DNA from: Polyodon spathula
Lineage: Eukaryota > Chordata > Actinopteri > Acipenseriformes > Polyodontidae
Direction: 5' to 3'
NCBI RefSeq assembly: GCF_017654505.1
Contig: NC_054538.1
Span: 51,156,489-51,220,488 of the forward strand
Length of the DNA: 64,000 nt
The position numbers and the translations under genes are program-made. The notes under the pieces were generated by a model that ran no database searches, was not told where the DNA came from, and saw nothing but the letters and a program-made list of their open reading frames with translations. Shown here one piece after another: positions 10,963 through 25,664 of the stretch (position 1 is the first letter of the stretch; every line of letters starts with the position of its first letter).

Positions 10963-12150
10963 ATTTCACTTGGAATTAACCTACTCAGCCTTATAAGACA
11001 CATTTCAGCTATATTTCTTATGCATTTTGTACGACTTTATACAATAGTTTTACATATCTGATGGACCCCGGGAACCAATTAAATCAAAAAGGTTCTTCTG
11101 TAGAGATTGTAGACAATCTGTTGACAGGATTACATATAGGTATGGCCAGAAATTTCAGGATTGAGAGATCATTTAAAAGAAACTTCAAAATGATATTGAA
11201 AAAACCTACCAGAAGCCAAAGCAGTAGTACAATATTTCATGTTAGATTTCATTTAACATTTTTTGTCAGTTTATGGAAAACTACTAAGCACTATTTATAT
11301 AATTTATGGTAAATCTATAGGTTGATGCAAAACCTTTGTCCACAGATGTATATTAGACAATATTATGCTTTCAATGTATTTTTTCTTGTGAAAATTAAGC
11401 TTGGCTTAATAACTGTTAAAACAATGCTTTGTTTAAGTTGTGTTTTTGTTCTAAATAAATGCACTTTATTTCCCTAACCCTAGAACTATTTAATTAGACT
11501 GTTTATCCAGCTTGAGTTAAATCAATAGAAATGTAAAGCCAGTTTACACGTTCGCACATGTGGCTTTGAAGACACACAGCTACAGACATTTAACCAGAAC
11601 TTTTACTTGTATTTGTTGTTCTGTCTTTTAAGTGGCCCTATCACATTTTATGTGTAAATAAATCCAGTATTAAAAGTACAACACTTTCATAAAACATCAT
11701 TTTGTCATTGAAAATCAAAAGATCACCGTTTTTATCACCTAACTACTGTCTTTCCACATGCTCAGGTTTTTACACATAAAATGTAGAACAAATAGTTCTT
11801 AGTAAGACTGGTTTGACCTGTATTCCAAATTGACTATTCAGTCATGAAGTTCTAAATATGCTGTCTGACCAATTAAACACTGAAAGTAACTGGAACTAAA
11901 TATTAAAATGTTTTGGGAAGTGCTGCCTGTTTAAGGAGAGTTAACTGTATGCTATTTATAATAGTTAGACCAAAGAATCCACTCAAGGTAATTTTTTATT
12001 TTGTTTTTGGAATGTCCAGTAGACTGGATGAAGCATGAAGAAAAAAAAAAAGAACTCAGTAAACCTAATTAGTTAGAATCTGGAAGCAAATAACTGAATA
12101 CTGAGAAATGACAAGATGCTAAGAACTTTTCATTGTATTAAATCAATGTT
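10963..12150. other. Intergenic DNA, nothing recognised
   Basis: No gene or element supported. The 83-codon plus frame at 11061-11312 has no recognisable motif. Confidence 0.5.
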
Positions 12151-12164
12151 TAGCTGATTTCTTC

Positions 12165-12480
12165 ATGGAACATCTACAAAGTATAAGAATTAAGACCTCT
12201 ACATCTCCTGTTGCCAGATATTTCAACACAAATGACCACACTGCAGAAGACATCACAACTTGTGGGATATATCACTGCTATGAGAAAAATGCAGCCAGGA
12301 AGCAGAAACAATGCAAATTAATGTTCAAATTAGGCACTTTGGAACATACTAACATACTAGGCATCGTGTACTTAACATACTAGGCATCGTGTCATTTGAA
12401 AGACAATTTGCTTACACCAGCTTGTTTACAGCAATGCTTATTTCCACCCAGCTGAAGAAGGACATGTAGTCCTGAAATAA
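12165..12480 (+). pseudogene. Possible Penelope-like element, C-terminal GIY-YIG-type fragment
   Basis: The frame at 12165-12375 carries SPVARYFNTNDHTAEDI, then a CGIYH stretch and KLMFKLGTLEH. This ordering (P-V-A-x-H/Y-F-N, D-H, then K-L-x-x-L-x-T) resembles the C-terminal part of fish Penelope-like reverse transcriptases. Downstream GCTGAAGAAGGACATGTAGTCCTGAAA (12452-12478, partly) resembles the CTGAAGAAGG...GAAACG motif often seen just past those ORFs. No RT domain is present. Family assignment is from memory. A direct duplication of ACATACTAGGCATCGTGT lies at 12353-12392. Confidence 0.45.
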
Positions 12481-12852
12481 TTGATTTGAATTGTGTGAAT
12501 TATTAACATTTTTGTGTACCTACATTACCATTTTTTTTTTTTTTTACTGATAAGTGCATATGACATTTTTTATTGAAATGCCAGATCAGTGTGTGCTGGT
12601 CTTAAAACAGGCATGTAAAGTAACTTTACTCAAGCCTTGACTAAACCAACCCTGCTGATCTGTGGTGTACAGTATTTATTGGGAGTTTTGAATCATCACG
12701 TCTATCTCCTAGAGTAGGCTTCACTTCAGTGATCTCTGGTAAATACTGTATGTGTATAACAAAGAAGAAACAAAGCTTTATGTATTTCTGGATCTTTTTT
12801 TTTTTTTTTTTTTTCTAGTCGCAAGGATAGGTTTCTATAGATCCCCTGCTGT

Positions 12853-12893
<41 letters not shown>

Positions 12894-13215
12894 GTTCCCT
12901 GCTTGTGAAATCAGTTTTTTTGTTGGAAACAGATGCAAGATGCTTTTAAATGTAATTTTATTTCTATAGTCGCAAAGAAAGAAAGCCTTTTTGGCTAAAG
13001 AAGGCATTATTTTACTATGAAACATTCCACATTTAAGGCACCAGCATGTTTGATCTGATTAGTGAATTAGCTTTCCCACAAGCTGTTTTATTTTCTATCC
13101 ACCTCCTTTTCTTCGCATCTATCTTCCTCACTACTGTGGGAAAAGTCATCAAGTTTCCAGTGTATAGCATGCATTGTAAATGTTAATTCAATTTTACACC
13201 ATAGCAATCAGATGT

Positions 13216-13258
<43 letters not shown>

Positions 13259-13919
13259 TGTAAACAGCCTTTCATTGCTGATGTCTTGCATGTGTTTGAA
13301 AACTCACCCAAAAAGGGAGACTTGGATGTCTTTTAAATCTGGATTCTTTAAAACAAAGTCTGTCTTTTGGTACCCTGTGCCACCTAGTGGCAAATGGCCA
13401 TTAGCACAGCAGAGGGTGCGGGTTATGGGGATTGGGGGAGCAACTTACTGATTCGTTAAAAATGCATCCCTAAATCCCATATAAAATGCTGCAGTTCTAT
13501 GGCATTTTGCATGCCTGGTTGCCATGGGACTCATTTGCTGCCAGCACCTGTCATCAAAGCAGCAGAAACATAGTAACTGAACAGCAAACTTTGAAATTTC
13601 ATTAATTGGATTTTGTTTGAAAATTAACATGATTATTTGACAAACCAAGTAAAATAACTGTGAAAAGAGGTTAAGGTAACAAGGGATGAATATGATAAAA
13701 AGGTTTTTTTTTTTTTAAATATTTTCACCAGAGGATACAAATGATATGCTGCCAGTGGTGAGTGTTTGCGCAGACACAGCTTTGGAAATTGAATATTTCA
13801 GCATCAGTGAAATGGAGGTATTAAATAAGCCGCAGGAGATAAAAATAACAAGTCACTGTGCCCTGAAATGATTTATCCAAGGTGCTTATGAAACAAGGGT
13901 ATAAAAAAATAGACCACTG
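12481..13919. other. Intergenic DNA with homopolymer and (GA)n tracts
   Basis: Contains T runs at about 12531-12545, 12796-12814 and 12854-12890, and a GA repeat at about 13220-13252. Phe and Lys rich frames here come from those runs. Confidence 0.6.
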
Positions 13920-13924
13920 GCTAC

Positions 13925-15735
13925 TATCGTGACTGAGGTCCCTAAAGACAGGAAGCTTGCAAATGTTGTGCCATTATTTAAAAAGGGGGATAAGACAGAC
14001 CCTAGTAATTATAGACCTGTTAGTTTAACTACTGTAACATGTAAAATGACGGAAGAAATATTAAGAGGTCAGAATGAAGACTATTTATACAGCAACAATA
14101 TTATAGGGGATAGCCAGCATTGGTTAAAAAGAGGGAAGACATGCTTGACTAACCTATTTGACTTTCTTGAGGATGTTACAGCTAATGTAGATGACTGCAA
14201 TGCTTATGATATAATTTATCTTGATTTTCAAAAAGTCTTTAACAAAGTCCCACATGCCCCTTCTCTTCAATATCTACATACTTCCCTTGGGTCAACTCAC
14301 CTGCCAACACAGCCTCATGTTTCACTCCTATGCTGACGACACCCAGCTCTACTTAAAACTCAACCATGGTAGCCCCTCTGCCATGGTCTGGCTCTCTGCC
14401 TGCATTCAAGACATCGAGGCCTGGATGTCTGCCAGTTTTCTTCAGCTGAACACTAACAAATCTGAACTCCTTCTATTAGGATCTAAAACTAAACTTAAAA
14501 ATCTAAATATAGCTGCCCTGAACCTCGGAAACTGTCTTCTGCTGCCTTCCCGCACAGTAGGAAGCTTTGGTGTACTTCTTGACAGCAGCCTCTCCTTTGA
14601 TGCCCACATCTCCTCTGTGGTCAAATCTTCCTTCTACCATCTTCGAAACATCTCCAAAGTCCGTCCCTACCTTTCTCTCCCAGATGAGGATATACTTTGT
14701 CATGCATTTGTCTCCTCTCGACTCGACTACTGCAACTCTGTGTCTATATGGTGGTCTCCCGGCACACACCAGCTAGTTCAGAATATCGCTGCTCACCTAC
14801 AATGCCCTTCATCACACAGGTCCCGAGTACCTCCTCAACCTGCTGACCCGACATGTCCCTGCCCGCAAGCTGAGGTCCTCCGACTCTGGCCTGATTGTTA
14901 TCCCAAAGCAAAAGTGCACCACACTTGGAGAACGCCCGTTTAGATTCATGGCTCTCACTCTTTGGAACTCTCTCCCAGCTTTGGTGTGTGATGCTCTCAC
15001 CGTCGTTCGCTTTAAGTCAACTTTCAAGACCCACCTGTTCTCTCTTGCTTTCCATGCTCTTTAAGTATGATATCTGCTTCTAGCTGCTGTGTTGCTGATA
15101 CTATTTTAGTGTATAATAATGTATTATTCTATTATCATGTATTTTGTTTTTTTAATTTTTTTTTTTAACTGTATATCATGTATTATGCATTTCTCTATTT
15201 AAAGTATAATGGATTTTCTGTGTGTTACTGCATCTTGTAAAGCGCCTTGTGATGGTGGTCCACTATGAAAGGCGCTATATAAAATAAAGCTTGATTGATT
15301 GATTGATTGATGAAAGACTTATGCATAAACTAAAATCAGCAAGAATACAGGGAGGACATGTAATTGAATACAGAATTGGTTAGAAAGCAGAGAGTAATTG
15401 TGAGAGGTGTAAAATCGAATTGGGTGGATGTCCTTAATGGGATATCACAAAGATCTGTACTTGGACCCTTACTGTTTCTTGTTTATATAAAGACTTGGAC
15501 CAAGATACACATTGCAAGATTGTCAAATGTGCAGATAATACCAAACCTGGGGGAGTAGTAGACTCTGAATCCACAGCACAGCTAATTCAAATTGATTTGG
15601 ACCTTCTGTGTAACTGGGAAAACTTGTGTCAAATAAATTTTTTGAGAAATGTAAAGTATTGCATCATTTTGATCCTCTCTGAAAATAGAGACCTCACACT
15701 GGACAGCAATCACTCATATGTAAAGGTCTAGTACA
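13925..15735 (+). pseudogene. CR1-like LINE reverse transcriptase, interrupted by an L2 LINE
   Basis: The left part, 13925-14255, encodes typical non-LTR RT blocks: LANVVPLFKKGDKTDPSNYR, RPVSLT, IIGDSQHW, and IYLDFQKVFNKVPH. The right part resumes at 15311 with LMHKLKSARIQGG, RVIVRGVKSNWVDVLNGISQ, SVLGPLLFLVYI, and a CADNTKPGG block that stands where the catalytic F/YADDT motif should be. The right part is spread over several frames. The piece between (14256-15310) is a different LINE in the same orientation. No endonuclease or 3' tail is recognisable. The element is dead. It would act by target-primed reverse transcription if intact. Confidence 0.82.
14256..15310 (+). mobile_element. 5'-truncated L2-type LINE nested in the CR1-like LINE
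   Basis: It starts abruptly within RT and carries YADDTQLYLK (catalytic YADD, near 14321-14350), LNTNKSELLLLGSK, GVLLDSSLSFDAHISS, RPYLSLPDEDIL and VSSRLDYCNS, in the order of L2 ORF2 C-termini, with a frameshift near 14790. The 3' end has the typical hairpin-like phrase AAAGCGCCTTGTGATGGTGG and ends in a (GATT)n tail at 15292-15310. Length about 1055 bp against 3-4 kb for a full L2, as expected for 5' truncation. The host LINE continues directly after the tail. Confidence 0.87.
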
Positions 15736-18700
15736 TAGTGCATTGTTAAGCATACAGCTACACTATCTCAATGTATCTTGATAGTTACTATCATCTAGAA
15801 TCATCTTATATTAGTTAATATGTGCAGTTCATATTAACATGTATTTTTTAACCACATTCATTTCACTGTCGTCCCCTTTTGAAAAATGGTTGGCGCATGT
15901 TGTAGGATTTTGTCAATTGATTGTTTTCCTTGTACAAGATGTAAGATACAAGATTTACTGGAAAGTTTGCGAATCAAGAACTCCTTTTTATTGCCTCAAA
16001 GGGATTCATAATATGCCTATAATTTGCCTTAGAGAACCAAAAATCTAAAATCTATTTGTCAGCATGTATTTTGTAGTATAAACACTATACTATACACATA
16101 GCTGGAATTTGAACAATTCATTACTAGCAGAAGTGCTTCATTCACTTGAGACAAATAACTGTGTGTATATTTAGACTGCAGACTAACTGCATTGTAACTA
16201 GAGATTATAATAATATACATTATTAGTAATTTAGTTAAAATGTGACTACATAAGTGGTTTTAAATTACAGGTTCTATGTAATTATAGTTAAACGTAATTG
16301 GAGTACAGTGCAGTAAAATGCTTCACACTGCCCCACAAAAGTGCCTCACCCCTGGCCTGGAGCGAACACTTCAGGAACTGAGAGGGCAGTTCATTCTTTA
16401 TGCACATCCAATATTTGGCCTCTGCCTACTAAATATGACAAACAATACCAGGTCATGTCAACAGAATGCCTGTAATCTCAACAGAAGAACATGTCATATG
16501 TGGTTTAATTGGTTCCAGGGAGTCCATTGGATACGTAAAAATATTGTATCTTGGAGGGAGTCGTTACACTACATTTTAGTTGCTTTATTAACGTCAGGGG
16601 ATTATAAATTAACAATGTCAGGTACGTAAATGTGTCTAAAACACCAAAGTGCGGTACTACACGTATACTCCACAAAGAAAATCAGTGAAAATGATTGCAA
16701 AACAAATGTATTCAGGATTTGACAAAATAGCATTCCAAAAACAGTACTTATCATCCTTTCTCAATCTATGCCGAAGTCACTTTTTTTTAATATAGGTACT
16801 GTATAAAACTTACAGTGTGTATATTCCCCATTGTCTGTTCTATAGTGAATCCATTTTGACGGTATAAAGGGAGCTTCACAACTAGACAACTTCAGACAAT
16901 TGGAACAAGAATTAGACTTGTTATTGCAATGTCTGAGGGAGGAAGGATTATAGACAAAAAACAGACCTTCCTCCACGGTGTAAAATATTCACACCACCAC
17001 CAGGAATGGCCACAGTAAGTACTATTAGCACTTGTGCAGTAGGTTATTCAGTGTTAGATCACATGAATGTTGGGGTTCGGCAGTGTGATGTTATTTTTCC
17101 TCCCAGTAAGCCCTTTGCTTCTTTAATGAGCTGAAATGTCAACATATGGATGATAAATAGGAAGCTTCACAGCCCAAATGCCATGTAAGAACCCAAAGGG
17201 AGCTGAAGAGATCAAAGAGTCCTTTTTTGGAGTTTTGATTAGAATTAGCACCAGGCTGGGATATTGACACTTACCCGTAGGAGAGCAACTAGCGGGTAGA
17301 AGGTGACAGATCACCTGCAGAGGGGAGGCCTGAAGTGTGAAAGTGCTCCACCCCAGATCCTCAGCTTCACTGAACCAACAGAAGTGAAGAAAAGGCAGGA
17401 GGTGGGCTTTTGTTGTCTATACTTTCCCCTCTTGCTCACATAAGATACTGAACCACAACCGTGTAACTTGTTCCCCCTTAGCACTGGCTTGATGCTCACT
17501 AGTGTCACGCTTCAATACAACTCTATGGTCAATTTTGGATGGTGCCAAATAATTTCCAAATCTGGTTTTAATAAAAGTTTGTGGGGGCTATTGATTCAAT
17601 CTAAATGAAGGCAGAACTAAATCTTGGTGATGATAAACCATTAAATTAGGACTCTCCCTAACGTACACAATTGGAGATATTGCATTTTATCAAAGAGCCT
17701 ATTTTAAGCATCCAAATACAGCCAGTAATGGGACCTGCAGTTGTTTAAATTTTTTGAAAATAGGTACATTTCTAATACTTAATGAGCACCCAAATCTAAC
17801 ACATGTTCCAGCTAATGTATTTTTACTTATTTCTTTTAAATTAACAATTTTATAGCCCAAAGATTTCAGTTTTGGTTGACTTTAAATTGATGACCAGAGG
17901 GTGAAACTAACACCAGTTGTATTTCTCAGTTTGTTTGCTTGTTTACATACTAATCCATTGGCTCTGTGTGAATACCAGAGTTGGTGAAATTGTAGATAAA
18001 TCTGTTTTCAGTAAAACAATTTAATTAAAATAAAACCAATCATTTTTTTTTGTGCCAAATGGAACTAAGATTTAGCAAATTCTAGATCACTTTTGTACAT
18101 TAGCCAAGCTTGAAGTAGAAGTCAAGAATGACAAGATATTCTAGGTGTTTTCTACTTGAATTAACTGAACATTTCAGAAAGGACTATTCCTCATGCACAA
18201 TTACATCCCAGACATGCATTCGGTAATGTGTTCTAGCTGTTGCAAGTTATTTCAGTCACACTGAGCAAATGCAGCAGATCAAACATTGATAGAGGGATGA
18301 TAGCAGGATATTGTTTGGGAGGTGCTTCCATATGTAAGAGTGTCTGATGTTTCTTATAAATGATACTGTTGACTCATTTATAAAACAACATCATTTATGC
18401 TTTTGAAAATAATAAAAGTGAGTAAATGAACTCAAAATTTGTTAACCATATTTTGAAACAAACCACCTTTGCGATTTATTTATTATATCTATTACTGATT
18501 AACAAAAAACAATAATCTATTACAGCTATTAGATAACGTTCCCCAATTCTTCGTGAATTCTGTGTAAAAATAAGACTATCAAAAACTATGCTTTATTACA
18601 AGTCAATTAAGACACATGCTTTACATACTTATACAGCAACACTTCTTAAATCCTTTCATGTAGTCAATGTGTGTGTTTTTCCTACCATACACAATTTAAA

Positions 18701-19330
18701 TATGTCACCTTCACAAGTTTGAAAGCTAAAAGAACAGTTAGAAATCAGGAAATATCTCAGAGAAAGAAATAGCAACTTGCTGGTAAGTCTCAAATTCTGC
18801 AATCTAATAGGTAAGGAGGAACAGAGGATCAAAGAGATGTCAGAAAACTAGAGGAAGTGACACATAAAGCAGGAATGGGAGGATCATAGAACCTTGGCTG
18901 GGAAACTACAAAAACTTATTTTGGATTAACATCATATTTATAACATTGAAATAGTCTGTAACAAAGATATTAGACTTGGAAGGTGCACTTCTGTCATTCT
19001 GATATTACCTCAGATGCTTACGATCCACTGTTTGTGTCCCTGTTTTACTCAAGGTAACATGGTAAAGTTTTGAAGTATGCCACATGACATTTCAGTTGTT
19101 CAAGATTCAGTTTTAAACAACTGTTTTGTTGGTGATTGATTAACAGCTTGAGTGTAGTGAAAATGTAGGCCCTTTACTGAAGAAGAACTGGCCTGAACCT
19201 GGGCAAAAACATACATACACCTACTTTATGTAGCACTTACTTTTGTGTAAGTGATCCTTTCACCACATTAGTGATCATTTGTTGTGCAAACAGTATCCTG
19301 ACATGTGTGTGTATGTATATATAGACTTTC
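15736..19330. other. 3.6-kb stretch without recognised gene
   Basis: No frame above about 100 codons and no motif I can name. The longest (16318-16629) lacks family features. It is one of the few sizeable parts of the window without a recognisable transposon. Confidence 0.5.
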
Positions 19331-20939
<1,609 letters not shown>

Positions 20940-21204
20940 CAAAATGGGTGTTTTGTGACTTATTTTACACAGCCATCTGTTTACTTGTTTAATTGTTTGT
21001 ATGTTTGATTGATTAATAGAAAATTGTGGAATGTGGACAGGTGGGAATTGGTCTTCTTCTGTGTGAGGCCTAGAGGAAGCCTGTGGGAACAGACCTGGGA
21101 ATAGGTTTTGTAAAGTATATATGTTTGGTTACTGGTAAACAACTTAGCTGTCCAGCTGATAGTTAAGAACTTGTTAAAGTTTAGGTAAGACTCCAAAGAC
21201 AGAG

Positions 21205-21566
21205 TTATCAATCAATCAATCTTTATTTTATCTAGCGCCTTTCACAGTGGAACACCATCACAAAGCCCTTTACAATATGCAATAAATACAAGAAAATCCA
21301 TAATACTTCAAATAGAGAAATGCATAATACATGATATACAGTGGAAAGTGCATAATACATGAAATAGTACACTAACCACAGTGGAAAGTGCAGAATACAT
21401 GATAGTAATAATACATGAAATAGTAGCTGCAGCTAATAACAGATATCAGGCTTAAGGAGCATAGAAAGAAAAAGAGAACAGGTGGGTTTTGAGAGTTGTT
21501 TTAAAGTGAGCTACAGTCGGAGCATCACAAACCAAACCTGAGAGAGAGTTCCAGAGAGTCGGAGGT
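21205..21566 (-). mobile_element. L2-type LINE 3' end, minus orientation
   Basis: Starts with an (ATCA)n tail and then TTTATTTTATCTAGCGCCTTTCACAG (partly), the complement of the L2 3' end at about 15240-15305 (GCGCCTTTCATAGTGG). Internal repeated blocks with GCATAATACATGA lie at 21320-21420. The right part (GGTGGGTTTTGAGAGTTG, GAGAGTTCCAGAGAGTCGG) is the complement of the end of ORF2. No RT is retained. Confidence 0.8.
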
Positions 21567-21599
21567 GTGATTTGGTTCAGTGGTGTTCTTCGAGGGACT

Positions 21600-21945
21600 T
21601 CTTATGCTGCATTGCTATCCTTCAGAATCATCCATGCCATTGTTCTGCCAAGGGGTTTTGCAGCTTACATCATATCATCTGCAGGACGATGACGCCACAT
21701 GTCACACGCCAGACTCACCACTACCTAAAAGAGACAAGACAGGCTTCAGCTTGGACTCCTCATGAAAACAATCAAGCATGTTTGGGAATGCCTCGATAAA
21801 CTCAACCACTACCTGCAATGTCAATGAATTGAGGTTAAAATTCATCAAAGTATGGAACAATTTGGACCAAAGTGTAATATAGAATCTCACTGATTCCATG
21901 TCTACATGGACTCAGTCCCTACATGTCTGCAAAAGGCCAAGCTAC
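21600..21945 (+). pseudogene. Old Tc1-like transposase C-terminal relic
   Basis: A block near 21683-21765 resembles QDDxAxCHT...TxxxLKET of Tc1 transposases (the second catalytic Asp region). A block at about 21835-21935 resembles their C-terminal VWNNLDQSVI / LTDSMS pattern. Several frame changes and an in-frame stop separate them. It is more decayed than the other Tc1 copies and has no recognisable ends. Confidence 0.5.
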
Positions 21946-22534
21946 CATATACTGATGTGTTTGTTTCTGCTCAGTGTTGTGTCACCTCTGTTTCAAGACT
22001 GCTCATTTTAATATGGCAGGACACTGTACAGTATATAACAAAATGCATCTACCTGTTTCAAGACATGTTCTGTGAGCAAGACAGTAGATCTGACAGACTT
22101 TGAGAGCTGGTCATAGGCATTACTGATGCTGCACAAGGAACAATTCCTGAAGGAATGAGATGTGATTATCATTAGTCACAGTTATGCATCCCTCCAGAAC
22201 AATAACCATCTTGCTGACTTGTTAAATAAGTGAAGTGAAGAATTGACAATGTTGTGATAGTTTTTTCTTTTCTATTTTATTTATCCATCCATGTAGTACT
22301 TAGCTAGGCTCCTGGCATCAGTCCCCAGCATAGACACAGAAGCAGGTGCTGTGCTGTAGAATGTGTGTATCAGGGATCCAACAGGATAGCCTATAAAAAA
22401 AGCTTGGCCTCACTGCTTTTCCTGTAGCAATTTTGTGATATAATTATTAGAGATCGACACGGGTAGAAAATCCCTGGGTACTATCACATATTCATGTTTT
22501 TTTTTATTATTATTATCATAATTTTTTAGTAGTC
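21946..22534. other. Intergenic DNA, nothing recognised
   Basis: No supported gene or element. Confidence 0.5.
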
Positions 22535-22830
22535 GGCAGTTATTTTTTGTATTTTCTCCCAATTTAGAATATCCAATTATTTTTAGTCTCATCTCACTGT
22601 TACCACCCCCGTGCTGACTCGGGAACAGCGAAGACGAACAGACACTGTCCTCCGAAGCGTGCGTCGTCGTGCAGACTCACCATGCAGCCACCTCGGAGCT
22701 ACAGCGTCGGAGGACAAAGCTGCTCTGGGCAGCTTACAGGCAAGCCCGCAAGCGCCCAGCCAGACTACAGGGGTCACTGGTGAGCAGTTAACCGAGGACT
22801 TGTGCAGACTGCTAATAATTATAATTAATC
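22535..22830. repeat. GC-rich interspersed repeat (SINE-like)
   Basis: A sharply GC-richer island in AT-rich DNA, opening with TTTTCTCCCAATTTAGAATA and containing CCGTGCTGACTCGGGAACAG and CCTCCGAAGCGTGCGTCGTC. The opening resembles a dispersed fish repeat that starts CTCCCAATTTGGAAT. The two overlapping 80-86 codon frames on opposite strands reflect base composition and not genes. I see no target duplication. Confidence 0.4.
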
Positions 22831-23015
22831 TATTGAACGAATTCCACACTTGATGACTGTAGTGGAGCTATGTTTACTCCAAAAATGTCAAATAAAACAA
22901 AGCTGCCACTTTGAAAAGGCATCCAAGCCCTTTGTTGTGCTAATAAAGTGGATACATTAAGAAAATATTTTCAGTTTATGTTTTAAACACTGATTACCCA
23001 GCTTTAATAATAATA

Positions 23016-23058
<43 letters not shown>

Positions 23059-25108
23059 CATTGCAATGGGTGGAGGTTGCACAAGGGCAGCTACAATGGT
23101 ATAAGCCATTAGTGAAGTGGTCGTGAGACAAAATATTCCTTAGCACAGAGTTGGTTGCCCCAGTTTAACATACTGTAGTTATTGCTAGAATGGTTTTTTT
23201 GCAACTTGGATAATGTGCAATACTCCATACTCACAAAGACTCTCTTTAATAATGCCCCAACATTCCTAATGAGAATATTTAAAATGTAAAACACATATAT
23301 GCTGCTAATGAGAGGATTAACTGTTTAATTGGTTTATAACTGAGAATCACATTAGTTTATAGTTTTTAAGTGAGGCCCACATTAGCTGCATCCCTATCTT
23401 AGCTTGTCTTTATTTGAGGTTCCTGTTACCCTGAGCCAAATATAATGGTCTTCTGGCTGTGAGAGGCTACAGGGAGGTAATGTCAGACATTAGCATCACC
23501 CTCTACTGAGGGTGATTAAGTTAAAAGTCACAATTTGCTTTTGTCATCAGGCCTACTGACAATTCAGTTCCCAGCCACAGTCTTTCAGTACCACACTACC
23601 ATGAAACACATTTACAGATTCACTTCCAGTCCAACAGGCCTTGCTTCCCTGCCCAAAAGTCTTTAGTTTAATAAATTATATTACTACTTTAAAAGAGAGC
23701 GGTAGTTGTGAATGGCCCTTTCTGTGGTGGGAGGGGAGGAGTTGTTATATTTCTTTTAGTGAAACAGTTACAAGGTGCCTGCATGCTGTCTCCAAATTGA
23801 TTTAGATTGATTTGTCGACTGGTTCTCACAGTCTGAGGCTATTTGTTTTCTCCACCTCCTCTTCTCTTATTCAATGACCTCCTCCACAAACCACAGCAGA
23901 AGAAAAAGCTTCCACACCAACTCATAAATTTAGTCTTTTCAGAATAATTATATTATTTTCCCCTTATGTTCATAAACTCCTCAGCAAAACATAAATATTC
24001 TAAATACAACTTAGTGGTGAAATCAGTAAAAGACAAGTAAAAACAAACAATACTTTAAAGCATCCGTTCTCAAAACTTTAACTTCATTCATATCCTTTTC
24101 CCATGATTACATTGATCGCTGATAATTTCCAAATTTAATAAAAGACAGGTAGAAATTATAGTTAAAAAATTAAAACTCAGTTTGTCTGTTAGAAATATAG
24201 CAGTTTACATTTACTGCAGGTATTCTGATAAAAGGGACAGCTCTATTACAGTACACTTGGTCGTCAGGTTATACAAACCCAGTGACGTTCATGTACAAAA
24301 ATGATCAACACAGAAATGACGTTTGTTGATTTTTTTTTTAATAATTTTTTTACAAGGATGGAGCATCTGACTTTGGTAAGAAGCAAGTGTTCTGGTTTGT
24401 TGATACTTCTCTAAGACTCTGTGTTTGTAATTGTTTACTATTGGATGTCAAGTCTTTACAGGCAGCAACTGAAAAGGATTTATGTTGAGTGATGCCCTTC
24501 AGCTGTTTACTTTCAGTTAGTACAGTCAGGCAGTCTCAAACATTACAGCAAATTTCAGGAAGCACAGAGCTTTTTAAAAGATTTTTGTCCTGAACATCAG
24601 CCCTCATCCTGTCATCCTGGTTCAGAAAATCTTTACCCTAGTTTCAGAAATATCCTAAACATATTTTAGCCTAAGGAAAAAGTCAATATCCCCACTCAAA
24701 TTGACACATGATCATTACTGAATGTGAAGTTAATGTCTGCAAGTAATATTGCAATTCAACATTTGTCCTTACGTGTTAACTTTAGAAATGACTGCATAGA
24801 ACCAACTGAAGCCAAGTTGTAAAGAAAGCGAATATGTTTGATAGAGTGAGGTCAGCCTCCAATGTTCAAACATGTTGGCTCTTGAAAAGATTTGTAATGC
24901 TCATTGTATGCATATGGATAAAACCACATAACTACCTCACTTAAACAGTTGCCTACAGAAATAAAAAGGCCCTGTTATCAATAGCTCAGCTCAGCAACTC
25001 ATCTGAGCTACTGCCAATTAAACACTGATAAGACACCTACTGTGTTGATTGCCCAGTGGTACAAGAACCAAAACAGATAGGATGGTCTTATTAATCCAGT
25101 TTTAAAGT
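22831..25108. other. Intergenic DNA with an (AAT)n tract
   Basis: No gene supported. An (AAT/TAA)n microsatellite lies at about 23007-23056. The rest is AT-rich and unrecognised. Confidence 0.5.
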
Positions 25109-25110
25109 TA

Positions 25111-25552
25111 CAGTAATCTGTCGCGTATCTGCCCGCCACATATCCGCCCTAAGCGTTTGTCCACCATGATCAAGCTCTTCAGCAACATTAGTTTATTATG
25201 GAACAGAGAAGATTAGTTCAGAGATTGTAGATCCTACCAAAGCTTTCATACACTGTGCTGTATGTGCTCTGTGAGCTACCATTGCTGGTGGTGCCACGTG
25301 ATCTGTTCAGTGTGTTGATATGTTCACCTGCATGGTGTATCAACTTCAACCTCCGTCTCAATCTCCTACCTCTCACTCAGCAGCGAATGCACGCACACAC
25401 ACAGCTACTCTGTCACAAGCATTAATACCCTGTATCTTTGTAAACAAGGGATTTAGGGGAGCTCCCTAATAAAAGCTGAATCTCAAAACACTGATTGTGT
25501 GAATATAGGAATTGTTACAGCAGTGTATAGTTGGATACATGACAGATTATTG
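25111..25552. mobile_element. pogo/Tigger-type MITE (442 bp)
   Basis: Left end CAGTAATCTGTCGCGTATC; right end, read on the minus strand, CAATAATCTGTCATGTATC. These are inverted repeats of about 20 bp differing at three positions, and both are bordered by TA. The end sequence is of the CAGTAATCCCTCGC type known in pogo-like elements. No transposase frame is inside, so it is non-autonomous. Confidence 0.65.
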
Positions 25553-25664
25553 TATTTACAGGGAATTTTACGTTTGTGGAAGCTCAGTTAAAGCTAGTGT
25601 GTGATGCCACTTGTTATCCTCCGTCGAGGAGCAAATTCCCTGAAAGGAGATATAGTGGAGGCAG

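Noticed and set aside
22589..22853. Opposing 80- and 86-codon ORFs
   Set aside because: They are produced by a short GC-rich repeat; both strands open equally and neither shows protein similarity.
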